Positions 1 to 10,276 of a stretch of 64,000 nt of DNA are shown piece after piece (within the stretch, counting starts at the first letter, position 1; each line of letters starts with the position of its first letter). The notes under the pieces are model-generated. The model ran no database searches, was not told where the DNA came from, and saw only the letters and a list, made by a program, of their open reading frames with translations. Source of the DNA: Mercurialis annua (taxonomy: Eukaryota; Streptophyta; Magnoliopsida; Malpighiales; Euphorbiaceae); assembly GCF_937616625.2 (NCBI RefSeq), contig NC_065577.1, positions 28,161,501 through 28,225,500 on the forward strand, in the 5' to 3' direction. A program made the translations under genes and the position numbers.

Positions 1-814
1 CAATCAATTTCGATCGGTTTGCCTATGTGATTGAGGAATTGCCTATTTGGCAAAGTTTGATATCCAACTCCGCGAAATAGACAATTATTAGCAATTTAAT
101 TGAATAACCTTATGTAATTAGAAAAATGAAAGCTAGATTATAGAAATATAAAAAGTAAAACATTAGCAATCATTTTATAAAAAATGTATAGTTAATTACA
201 GAAAAAATATTAAATTTTATATTGCATATTTTAAAATAGATAACTACTACTGATGCTCATGGGCAAAATTATCTTGCTCTTTCGGTGTACAAAATTCTAG
301 ATTGCATACAATTAATTGTAATTTTAACAATGTACATGAGCTGGTTACGGAATCCAAGTAAAATGGTGTTTATCTAGTGGTTATGTGTACAATTAAATGT
401 CTATCAGATACCTAAACTTCACAGAATATTTGAAACTAACACTTAATCTTTAATTTATTTGTTTTTGATATTTGGTCCTTAATATTTATCTGTGTTGAAA
501 GCAAGCTGATATTTTTAAATGAAACAAAGCTGACGTGACAAGTGTTAGGTCAGTTATTTTACATATAAACTAGGTTAAATTAATATTTTTATTATAAATT
601 TTTTAATTTAATAATTCAATTCATGTAATTATTTTAACTTTTATCGTGGAGCTTTTTTCAATTTAATTATTGATGGAATCTGCCTTCTCAATGGAATCTT
701 GGAACCTATAAAACAGAGTAAATGGTTTATCAGACGGCGGTTTCTGACTAGCGCTCTGATATTTAAGTCAGTCTTTGATTTTAAGGGATTGTATTAAATA
801 TAATTGTGTAGTAT
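1..814. other. AT-rich sequence without recognisable gene
   Basis: I see no coding region or recognisable element here. The sequence is AT-rich, with short homopolymer runs and no long open frame that resembles a protein family. It ends in AGTAT (810-814), which is the left target duplication of the following solo LTR. Confidence 0.6.
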
Positions 815-3212
815 AGTCACGACCCAGTTCCATGAGTCGAGACCGGCGCTAGAAAATGAGAATATTTGTTCCGAACTAGAAACCTGTATAAATTTTTCGC
901 ATTTTCAAAACATAAAAGGTCTCAACATCTGTTCGTAAGTACTTGAAAACTTTTATCTGAAAATGTAATAAAAACACTGTAATTGTATCTCTAGAACTCA
1001 GGGCGCAAACATAAATTCCACATATCATAATAGCCCTATCCGAATACAATGCAAACAGTATAAATTCAGTTAACATAATAAACAACTGGTTAAAACGTTT
1101 AGTACAAACATATAGTTTTAATATAAATCTAGTTTTATTTTATAAACTACTGGCAAAAGCTCTTTTATTCAAACACGCATCATTTAAAACCATATACACA
1201 AAACAATAGTTTCATATCAGAGTAAACCATTTCAAAATGAACTACTGTTGGATAGACCAAACTACTCTGCAGCTCTAGAGTAACATTACTCAAAAGCGAC
1301 TTCCGAAGAAAAGACTAGAAGGTTGGTTACGTCAAAACATTATTTACCTGTAAATGGAAAATATCAACGGGGTCAATATTGAGTGAGTTCATACAATTTA
1401 CTAATGAATATTATATAAAACAAATCGCATGCTATAAACATTTTACTGCATATGCATCCTAATAAGGAACATAAAGAAACCTTAATCCCAAATTTGTAAT
1501 CATGTCTAACCATACCAAACAACTTAGTCCTTATGGTACAGTCACGAGAACATTGCACCTAGTTACCGATACCATGTGGCACAGTCCAGAGAAATTTTAC
1601 CGAGTTACTGATACCACTACTAAATCCTGAATTATGAGTCCAGAGAATATCAACCGAGTTACTCACTAGATATAAGTCCCGAAAATATTCTCTACCGAGA
1701 TCCCAGTCTCGAGAGACTTCATCGAGTTATCTCATATCTAACAAAGGATGTCCAACTAATGGATATATAACTAAAGCTTAGATCGAAACTGGTGATCACA
1801 CTGTCCTATTCCCACCCAATAGGAAGGCACGTTCCATCAAATATATATTGGTTTCAAACAAATGTATTTATGCAATTCATATAAAATATTTGATTGTATA
1901 AAACAATGCACGTTTAAATACTCAAAAGTAAATATATATATAAACTCACAGAAACCGTTATCCCAAAATCAAACTTGATTACTCTCCAGGTCCAATAGCT
2001 AGTTGGCTTGTCATATCTAGTTAGAATCCAATCGTCAAATACGAATTCTAACTCTAAATAGTAGACTCTATAGACAAGCTAGACATATATCATATCACTT
2101 ATCCCGACTCTCGGTATAAACTTGAAGTCCTCTTATCATTAATCGACTTGATTGATGTATAGCTTATTAAAACATCTCATCGGTTAAATAAACAGACTAT
2201 CTGTATGTGTCTATGTTCTTTTTAACCTTTTAAACATCCTAATTCATAATTCAAAGTCTAATTGAATAAATATTGAATACACCGTTCAAAACTGTCCAAA
2301 CATCGTTGAAGCGGAGTTACCGTGCGTATACACGTCAAGATTGTGAGCTGGCACAAGTCCCTATGCGCAAGCACAGGCCCCTATGCGCTCACACAGTCTT
2401 AAACAGACTGTATGTCCGCACAGCCACGAGAATCGCGTTCCCAGGGCTTTTCGACATGCTCTGATCTCAAATTCTCGCTCCAAACAGTAATGTACACTCT
2501 ACACAATTCAATTCTGCAATCATAACGTGAATTCGAATCGAATTCTATAGATTCGATACGATAACTGTTATATTTTTGAATATAAACCAAATTCTATACA
2601 ACTGAATTCAACTTAATGGTTATTACCTCGATTACTAGTGGATTACCGAAGAAATTTGAGTTAGAAACGAGAATTGGATCATGAAAATCCTAAACCTAGT
2701 TTGTTGCGCTCTGAAATGAAGAAATGAGAAGATTTGGCTTCTTCAACATCATTTCAATTGAAATAATTTTGTTTATATAGTTTGATTAAATTCCAAACTA
2801 GTCCCTGGTGACTTATGCGTCACTTTAACCGAAATTCTTAAATATTCGTCCATACCTAATACAGAAACTAACTCCTAATTTCATGAAATTGTACCAAAAA
2901 AATTCCATAAAATATAAAATAAATAAAAATATATTTTTTATTCTCATGGGACATATATTTTATTTTTAATAAATCTTCGAAAAGTTATTGGGTCTAGACT
3001 TAATATAAAATCTATGTCCAAATCTTATGAAAATATTCACTTGGGACTTATAAATTATTTATTTCAATTTTTAAGCATTTCCTAATTCCCGATTAATAAA
3101 ATTTAAATTTTCAAATTTAAATTTTAAACTCCTATAACTATTTTATATTTTTAAAGACACTTATAAATTAAATTTATACTTAAATTTAATTTACGTTGTT
3201 CCGGTTCTATTA
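815..3212 (-). mobile_element. Solo LTR, TGTAATA-type gypsy family
   Basis: The left end (AGTCACGACCC, then GAGACCGGCGCTAG) is the reverse complement of the family's 3' LTR end. The right end degrades from the expected GGTTATTACA to GGTTCTATTA. AGTAT flanks it on both sides (810-814 and 3213-3217), so this is a 2.4-kb solo LTR left by LTR-LTR recombination. Inside are the family landmarks in reverse order: the GAGTGAGT motif next to a small hairpin (about 1374-1390), several GTCCCGAGA...CCGAGTT repeats (about 1675-1735), the CCTATT...AATAGG hairpin (1805-1823) and a TGCGC/GCACA-rich patch (about 2345-2410). No coding capacity. Confidence 0.85.
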
Positions 3213-4239
3213 AGTATTCTCCTCATGGCGTGACTTATCCTTTAAATTCACGGGTCCGGTGTGCATAGCTCAAGTCATTTATATAGTGAGCATGATGAAT
3301 AATTTTTAGAGTTAGAATATGAAAAGGATTTCTATTCAATTGAATGAATCTAAATAGGAAATGGATTTCTATACAGCAAGAATCGTATTTAGGAGGATCA
3401 TATTTGTAGATAGGGATATGTTTCCAAGTAAGAAAGTGATTCCGCAAGATTATATCTTCTAGAATCTTTATAGTATTTAAGTTACTCACACAATGAGATT
3501 AACCAGCAACGCGCTTTGTATATGATTTCAGGTTTCACCAAATCTTATTGGATTTGGCCATTCTAGGGATTCAGAGAATCCTCTTTTTATTTCTTTAGTC
3601 ACGACGAGGCCTTTACGACTCTAACATTGTTAGATTTGGGCGAGTTCTTGAATGTGCTATGGCGAGCGGATCTTATGCGACTCGGTTCATTATATTATTT
3701 TTGAGTTCGGTTTCCATCATTAGTCTTCCACAAGTGAGCTAAGGTCTGGGTATTTATGCTTGTTTGATTTTAGCTTTTCTTTTTGCGAGTCATTTAATTT
3801 ACTTGGCGAGTCGTTCCAAATCTCCTTATTTTTCAACATTTCGACACGTGTTCACCAAAGTTCTTGGATTTGGGACAAATGTCATCTTTCTTCGACACTT
3901 GGCCTCCACCCGCTTGTTAAATGTAGGGTTTCGTTTCTTTAAGCTGTACTTGATCTTTCATTTCTTTCCTCATTCTCCGTTTTCCTCTATTCCCTCGATT
4001 TTCTTTGGTATCTGAAATTCTTTGTTGATTCTTTCAAGTTTTTGTTTTTATTTTTCTTCCCTTGATTCCAAGTATTCTTTTAACCCTTCTTTGCGTTTTA
4101 GGATCTTTTTATTTCATCATTTTTTCTTATCTTTTTACTCTTTTTACTGTTCTTCTTTTTCTATAGTTTTTTCGTTACTTTGATCTTCTTCTTTTCTTCA
4201 ATTCCAATTTTCGTTGTTTGTCAATTTCCACGCCCATCA
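3213..4239. other. Spacer between solo LTR and Tat antisense ORF
   Basis: No convincing gene. The second half is T-rich on the plus strand, like the untranslated flank of the antisense ORF that starts at 4240. It probably belongs to the 3' non-coding part of the Tat element, but no LTR end can be identified. Confidence 0.4.
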
Positions 4240-6109
4240 ATGTCAACTAAGAGGGAAAAAGTTGAGTTTGATTGTATGACACTTAAGGAGTCATCCCTGT
4301 CCAAGGAGAAAATATTAGAAATTTATTCCAAGTATAACTTTCCTCCGTATTATGGGGTTAAAAAAATCGATTATCGTCTGACAACGTTCATCTATCCTGG
4401 CGTGCCTCGGGAGATACTTTTTTTTACGAGCAACTTATAACTAGCCTAAGTTTCCCTTTAGATCCCTTTATTTTTTTTAACTTTGTTACGAACTGAATAT
4501 CGCCATTGGGGAACTTCATCCGTGACTATCCATGTTTTAATCACTTTTGTAGAGTCATGTAAACTTCAGGAGCAGCCCCCTTCCATGAATTTATTTCATT
4601 ATTTCGTTTCTTTGTCTAGGAACGATGGTTTGTTGAGTTTTGCCAATGGTAGGAAATTGTGGTCTGTAATTAGTTTACCTTGTCTTGAAGGGTGGAGATC
4701 GAAGTTCATTTTAGTAAAACATAATTTTGCCTTTTCCAATAATTCCAAGGTTTTTTGACTAAGTTGGTGAAGACCTCGCCTTCGCTTTTGAGTTTTTCTG
4801 AGTCCGCTTTGGCTTTTGTATTATCTTTCCATAGTATTTTTCAAAAACCAATCTTGTTAGTATTAGTTAATAGTCATCTTAGGTGTCAGTGGTTACCTTT
4901 GAAGGATCCTTCAAAAAGGGCTCGCTGATATCTCTTATGAAGAGATTGCTGAAGGTATTATTGTGATTTGTACTTGCTTTATTTTTTGTAAGATGTCTTC
5001 TTCGTCTGACAAACTGCTTTAAGGTTTCAAAGTAGATATGTCCATTCCTATGGGCGAGGTTGCTGGTGCCGAGGTGATTCATCTTGAGACGATTCTTTCC
5101 GAAACAATTCATTAAGGTATCCGCTTCCTTGACTTTGGTGGTGTCTGTATGAGAGACCACCAAAGTTTTTATTATTGATTCCGAGCCTATTTCTGAGTCG
5201 GATACTAGGGATATTGAGTCTACCCCAAATGTGATTTTGAGTATCACCCCCTTTTCGATGGGCTTGGATACCCCTGCTATTGTTGATGGTGATCCCAAGG
5301 TTAAGAGAGAACGCCGACTTGTTAAGAAAGCGACTTTGGATGAGATTCCAAACGTGGCCGATTGGGTCGAAAGGCAAGATCCACCAAGCCTTCTGAATCC
5401 CAAAGTTTTGGATGGGTTTATTAAGAATTTATCCAATTTTGAGGATTTTAAGTGGTTTGATAAGGAACCATGTGCTGATTCATCAAATTTAGCTTGTCTC
5501 CATTGTTTTTTGTATTACTTTCTTCATTCTTCATCGTTCTTTTCGTTTTATTTTCTTTTGTTTTGTTTTTACTTATTTATCTAAACTTTGTTTCTGCAGA
5601 CGATTCAAGCAATTCTTATTTTGAATGATTGTCGTCAAGTCGCTGAAGACAAAGTTCAAAGGCTTGGGACTCTGCTTGCCAAATCTAATTCAAAATGGGC
5701 AAGATTGAAGAGATTACTAAAGGAGCATGACACTCTTATTTTGGAGTTGAAGATTCAGGATGCAATTCATGATCATCAGGTGGCTTTTTTTTAGAAAAGG
5801 GATACCGAGCTGACTCAGGAGATTGAGGCTCTTATTGCTACCAACGTTCATGTTGTTGACGAGAAAGATCAGTTGAAGGCTGAAGTGGGGAGCCATCATA
5901 TTCATCTCCTTGGTACGAAGTCGTTATATTCAGTTTTGGTAAGTGAGTATCGACTGGCCATTGGCGCGAAGCTGTAGGAACCAAATCCCGACATAGATCT
6001 CTCTAGTGTGAACAGCTTGGATCCCAGAGATTTGGCTAAGGCGTTCATGAAGAAGATTGAGAAAAATCATATTGATTTAGCAAAATCTTCTCCGTTTGCT
6101 AATTTGTAG
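4240..6109 (+). pseudogene. Decayed antisense extra ORF of a Tat gypsy element (PF04195-like)
   Basis: The frame starts with MSTKREKVEF at 4240. The best family match I recognise is the plant 'putative gypsy type transposon' domain (PF04195). Diagnostic stretches are the ITFVESCKLQEQPPSMNLFHY segment (about 4540-4600) and the WRSKFILVKHNF segment (about 4690-4730). The C-terminal part after about 5600 (DCRQVAEDKVQRLGTLLAK and onward) is charged and coiled-coil-like and ends at the TAG at 6107-6109. A TTTCTGCAG before 5600 looks like a 3' splice site, so an intron near 5495-5599 is possible. There are frameshifts near 4440-4520 and many stops between 4760 and 5130. The neighbouring protease remnant (6710-7181) is on the opposite strand. 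Tat elements such as maize Grande are known to carry an extra ORF antisense to gag-pol downstream of pol, and this fits. The function of these proteins is unknown. Confidence 0.6.
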
Positions 6110-6115
6110 TTTTCT

Positions 6116-6440
6116 CCTTTTGGACGAGTTGCCTTCTGTGTTTTTTTTGGAATTAATGAAAATTTATTTCTTTTGGGCGAGTTGCCTTCTTGTATTTCCT
6201 TTTTGCTTTAATGAAATTTTATTCCTTTTGGACGAGTTACCTTTTGTTTATTTCTTTTGGGCGATTTACCTTTTTTTTTTTGTATTTCCGTTAGTTAGTT
6301 TAAACCAATTTTTATTTTTTGTTTCAAGAGTTAATGTAAACTCTTGATTTTTTAAGATTAGTCTAAACCTTGATTGTTTTCAGAATCAATCTAGATCCTT
6401 TTTAAGAATTCTTCAGGGTTAATCTAAACTCTAATAGTTC
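6116..6440. repeat. Degenerate short tandem repeats downstream of the antisense ORF
   Basis: About four copies of a unit beginning TTTTGG(A/G)CGAGTTGCC lie near 6118, 6171, 6226 and 6257. They are followed by about three copies of a unit containing GTTAATCTAAACTCT between 6320 and 6440. Both arrays are T-rich on the plus strand and non-coding. They lie between the antisense ORF and the protease remnant, where the pol gene of the Tat element would be expected. Confidence 0.6.
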
Positions 6441-6709
6441 TTTTTTGTTTTATTGTCTTGATTTTATTTCTTCCTTTTAATAGGGGTTCAGACCCTCTTA
6501 TTTGTTTGTAGAGTTTCAAACCCTTTTTGTTTGTGGGTTTTTGGAATTTCTGTATGGGGTTTTGCGCCGAATAAATTTTTGTTGATTTTGAAATTTTTTC
6601 TTACAGGCTATTTTGATTAAAAAAAAGATAAAATTTAACATTCATTGGGTAGGTCCTAAATCCCTATTACCGACGTGTTACTTACTGAGTACTTCATCAT
6701 TCTTTTTTG

Positions 6710-7181
6710 TCAAGTCTTTTTTGGCTCGTGGAGGTCCACTATAGATTCGTCGTAGCATTTTTTGGCTATCTTTTGATCTCCCCTTATCGTCACGACTCCT
6801 TTCTCAAACAGTATCTTCATGGCGAGTGCCCTTATACTAGTGAAAGCCAGCGAATCGTGGAGGAATAGCATTCCCAAGATCGCATTGTATGATAGGTCCA
6901 TATCCACTATGTTAAATAGTGTATTGATTTTTTTTATTGATTTCTCTTTCTGGACCTGCAGTGACCGTTAAGGTTACGGCTCCTAAGGGGTTGATAGGCA
7001 GTCTGTCGAGTCCTGATAGAGGAATCGAGACTCGTCGAAGTTTGGCTTCTATTCCTCCCAGGCTTTTGTAAGCTACATTTGTCATTAGGTTCACAATACT
7101 TCCTTCATCGATTAGGATTCACTCCATGTTCCAGTTCTCGATTATTGTTGTCACCACTAGAGCGTTATTAAGGGGTGCTTT
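6710..7181 (-). pseudogene. Tat-lineage gypsy aspartic protease remnant
   Basis: Reading the minus strand from 7181, the frame gives KAPLNNALVVTTIIENW, a stop, ILIDEGSIVNLMTNVAYKSL, then (after a short shift) DLSYNAILGMLFLHDSLAF and VTIRGDQKIAKKCY. This matches the retropepsin of Tat/Athila gypsy elements, whose catalytic segment is D-[TSG]-G-S. Here it reads DEGS, so the second catalytic position is altered. The gag part is cut off at 7181/7182 by insertion of a copia LTR. Downstream, RT, RNase H and integrase are absent, because the antisense ORF and repeats begin within about 600 bp. Confidence 0.7.
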
Positions 7182-8126
7182 TGTTAGTGATATGCGCTAG
7201 GTCAATCATGTTTGACCACGTATTGACTTTATATTTTGTTATTTATTAGTTGGCACTTTTATTATCATTACATATTATGATTAAATGCTTGAATGGTTAA
7301 TTCTTCTTATGGTCATCAAGTATGTGACTTGATAGTAAAACCCTTAGGATTAATAAAGAATTATCTTCAAACTATCCCTAGTCTTAATAGTACATTAAGA
7401 CTAGTATGATGTCGATTGATTATTATGTTTTACTAATCATGTATATGAGTATTAAGTCAAATCATATGTGCTATTTAAGAAATGAAGCACTGGATGACCC
7501 ATCATGAGAATACTACATAAATCATTGCCATAAGTATCTCTGATTATAATAATATTAAACCAATCGTTTGACCTTAAAATCACCATGAACTTTTACATAG
7601 TTATTTCACATTTTGATATAGTCTTACATTATCTTTAATAGGATAATGGAATAGATTGTTGTTGGATATGAAAGTAACTATGTGAAAAATATGAGTGACT
7701 GAGAAGAAATTTGTTCCTCAATTATTTGAGTAAGCTATTTATGGACCCTTTAAAAAGATAGAACGAAGGAAGTGCATAGCCATAATAAATGAATTGATAG
7801 AGACTTATTAGTTTCAGTCTACTTGGAATCAGGAACTAATGGTTGATTATTATAAGGATGACAATACTATGCCTTATATTCAATCTGGATATCGTGAGAC
7901 AAAGGGATTAAAATATTATATATAAGGTTAAATCGGATAATCTATATTCATATGGCTCGGGTAGTCATAATGTCTTGTTAGATGCCACTTATAACTTGTG
8001 GGCCGAAATAGAGATTTTGAGACCAATGCCAACATTATATGAACCTACAGGGTCGCACACTAAGAACAGGCCAAAAACAGTTAAGGGTTTTACAAACCCA
8101 ATAGAATAAAGTGATCGATAGATAAT

Positions 8127-8188
<62 letters not shown>

Positions 8189-8740
8189 GTAATAAATATC
8201 TATTAATTGAATTTCGAGTTCAAAAGATAATATATATGTGTGTGTGTTTGTGTGTATAATTATCAAAAAAGAGTTTTTGATATACATAAACTCATAAGAG
8301 TTATAAAAAACGTAGTATTTGAATTTGATTGCAAAACACGTTTTTGAGTAAACCCTGGATGTGTTATTTTCCTATAAATACACTCTTAAACTTAGGGTTT
8401 TACATATGTGTTTCCGAAATTAACACAAGACATAATCACTAAATAATTCGTAATTACTTTATGAAGCAATAGTGCTAGCATACAAGCATTCGTTTTGGTA
8501 AAGGTCTGTTCATGTGGATACTTGTAGAGAACGCATTCTTTTGGAGGCGTTTCTGATCCGAGGCAAGGTATCACGTAAGTGAACGACCTCCTTCCTTCCT
8601 ACATTACTGTTTGAATTCGACATTCGAGTAAGTTTTATTTATGCAACTTGTCTGTCTCTTCGAATTACATGGTTCTTGTTTTGGGTTTTTTTTATAAATT
8701 TTTTGAAATGCCGTTGTGTTATGAATTTAGAAAACCCAAC
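7182..8740 (+). mobile_element. Copia 5' LTR
   Basis: The LTR begins TGTTAGTGATATGCG and runs to about 8740. Its last 165 bp (CCTCCTTCCTTCCTACATT ... GCGTTATGAA type sequence) match, in reverse complement, the partial LTR at 46921-47084 next to the minus-strand copia PBS. This identifies both as the same family. The element is inserted in the Tat protease remnant. The exact 3' end is uncertain because PBS and leader are deleted. A TA microsatellite lies inside. Confidence 0.75.
8131..8183. repeat. (TA)n microsatellite
   Basis: About 25 uninterrupted TA dinucleotides inside the copia LTR, followed shortly by a TG/GT-rich run at 8235-8256. Probably length-variable. Confidence 0.95.
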
Positions 8741-9392
8741 ACTTCAAACACTACACATACTTTACTAGTGCGATCAATCCTTGAGAAGGATAAGCTCAAT
8801 AGCGCCAACTTTCTATACTGGTACAAAAACCTAAGAATTGTTCTCAAGCAAGAAAGAAAGGAATATATCCTTGATCAACCCCTCCCTGAGGAACTAGCTG
8901 CTAGTTCTACTAGAGCTCAAAGGGATGCTTATACAAAGCATCTCAATGACTCTAGTGATGTCACTTGTATTATGCTTGGATGCATGGAGAATGAGCTCCA
9001 ACAACAAATGATGGAATTGGATGCGAACACCATGATTGTTGATCTCATGAAAATGTTCTAAGAGAGAGCAGGAATTGAAAGGTTCAATACCATCAAGGAT
9101 TTTCTTTCTTGCAAGTTGACTGCTAGTGGCTCTGTTAGTCCTCATGTTTTGAAGATGAAAGGTCATCTTGAACATTTGGACATGCTTGGTCTCACAATTG
9201 TCTAAGAGTTGGCTGTGGAAATTATTTTCCAATCTTTGCCAAAGGGTTATGATGGTTTCATCTTCAACTTCAATATGCATAGCATGGAGAAGACCATCAC
9301 ATAGTTGAATGGGATGCTTCAAAATGCCGAAAAGAGCATCAAGAATGAAACCAAGGATGTTCTCATGGTCATCGAAATTGACACGCCTTGAT
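8741..9392 (+). pseudogene. Copia gag remnant
   Basis: The frame from 8745 reads NTTHTLLVRSILEKDKLN, then WYKNLRIVLKQERKEYILDQ, typical of the N-terminal gag of plant Ty1/copia elements (UBN2-type). It continues through CIMLGCMENELQQQMMEL to a TAA at 9059-9061. It then goes on in the same frame (ERAGIERFNTIKDF...) to about 9390, with two further stops. Comparison with the minus-strand relative at 44830-45581 suggests the stops arose from CAA or CAG codons by C-to-T change. The start codon, PBS and a 1.3-kb leader present in the relative are missing. Zinc knuckle and pol are absent. Confidence 0.8.
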
Positions 9393-9557
9393 ACAAATAC
9401 TTGAAAATAATTAAAATCCACGGGTCAGATAAAAATATGAGTGAGTAAGTATAAATACATGAAAATATTAAGTAAAGTAGAATCTTTTAAAATTCATAAG
9501 TATCGTCGTTCAGAAATATTTGAAATCCTAAACCTAAAAAATATCATACTATATCTA
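9393..9557. other. Short unclassified AT-rich segment
   Basis: A 165-bp AT-rich piece between the truncated copia gag and the start of an older LTR fragment. Nothing coding is visible. Confidence 0.4.
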
Positions 9558-9593
9558 TAATACCCAATATTTTTATGGTTTTTAAAGGGTGCC
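9558..9593 (+). repeat. Start of an older TGTAATA-type LTR, interrupted
   Basis: The sequence TATAATACCCAATATTT resembles a decayed start of the TGTAATAACCC LTR. It is interrupted after 36 bp by the 6.1-kb element at 9594 and resumes at 15699 with CACATGTCC, just as GGCACGTGTC follows the start of the LTR at 57183. The two parts are one broken copy. Confidence 0.55.
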
Positions 9594-10276
9594 TGTAATA
9601 CCCCAAATATTTGAAGTAATTAAATTGTATCACGTGTCGTAAATCCCGATAAATTAAGTTAATGTGGATTTAATTTAATTTTTATTGGGGATTTAGACTA
9701 AATTTTTATTAAGCGTATTAGCGGGATTTGAGGAAAAGATTAGAAAATTAAAATAAATTAAAATATAAATCCCGTGATGGAAATTATTTCGCCAAGGTCC
9801 GCGAAATATTTTATAGTAATAGTTGTAAAAGTTTCGGGTCAATCGGAGACCTTTTAAAATTTGGACGCGGATACGTTTTGGGCAAAATTGCAACTTTTGG
9901 AAAAGTTCAAGGACCAAAGTGAAAATTATCCAATTACGCCTCGAGAATAGAAATTAGAAGATTATTGAAGGAAAATAATAATTTTAGAATCGTATTATTT
10001 ATTTGGATATAAATAATAAGTACGTAATGGAATTAAAGTAAATAATTAATCGTTAAGTTGAAATAGAAAGTTTAAAAGAGAAATGGTTTAAATTAGAGAA
10101 TTGAAGGATCAAAGTGGATAGTTAACCATATATATATATGATGATCATTTAAAGAATGATCCAGAAGAGAAGAGAAGTAGCAGATGATGGAAAGCGAAGG
10201 AAATTTGACGATCGATTTCAATCCGCCGCGATTTCGCCGTTTCTCGTACAAATCGCGCGTTCTTTATATCGATTCT
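9594..10276 (+). repeat. Truncated 5' LTR (first ~680 bp)
   Basis: It aligns by eye with 13218-13890, with scattered differences: CCCAAATATTTGAAG against CCTAAATATTTAAAG, and CACGTGTCG against CACGCGTAG. It diverges abruptly after GCGCGTTCTTTATAT. It retains the TATATATATA promoter-like run at about 10128-10140. Confidence 0.85.
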
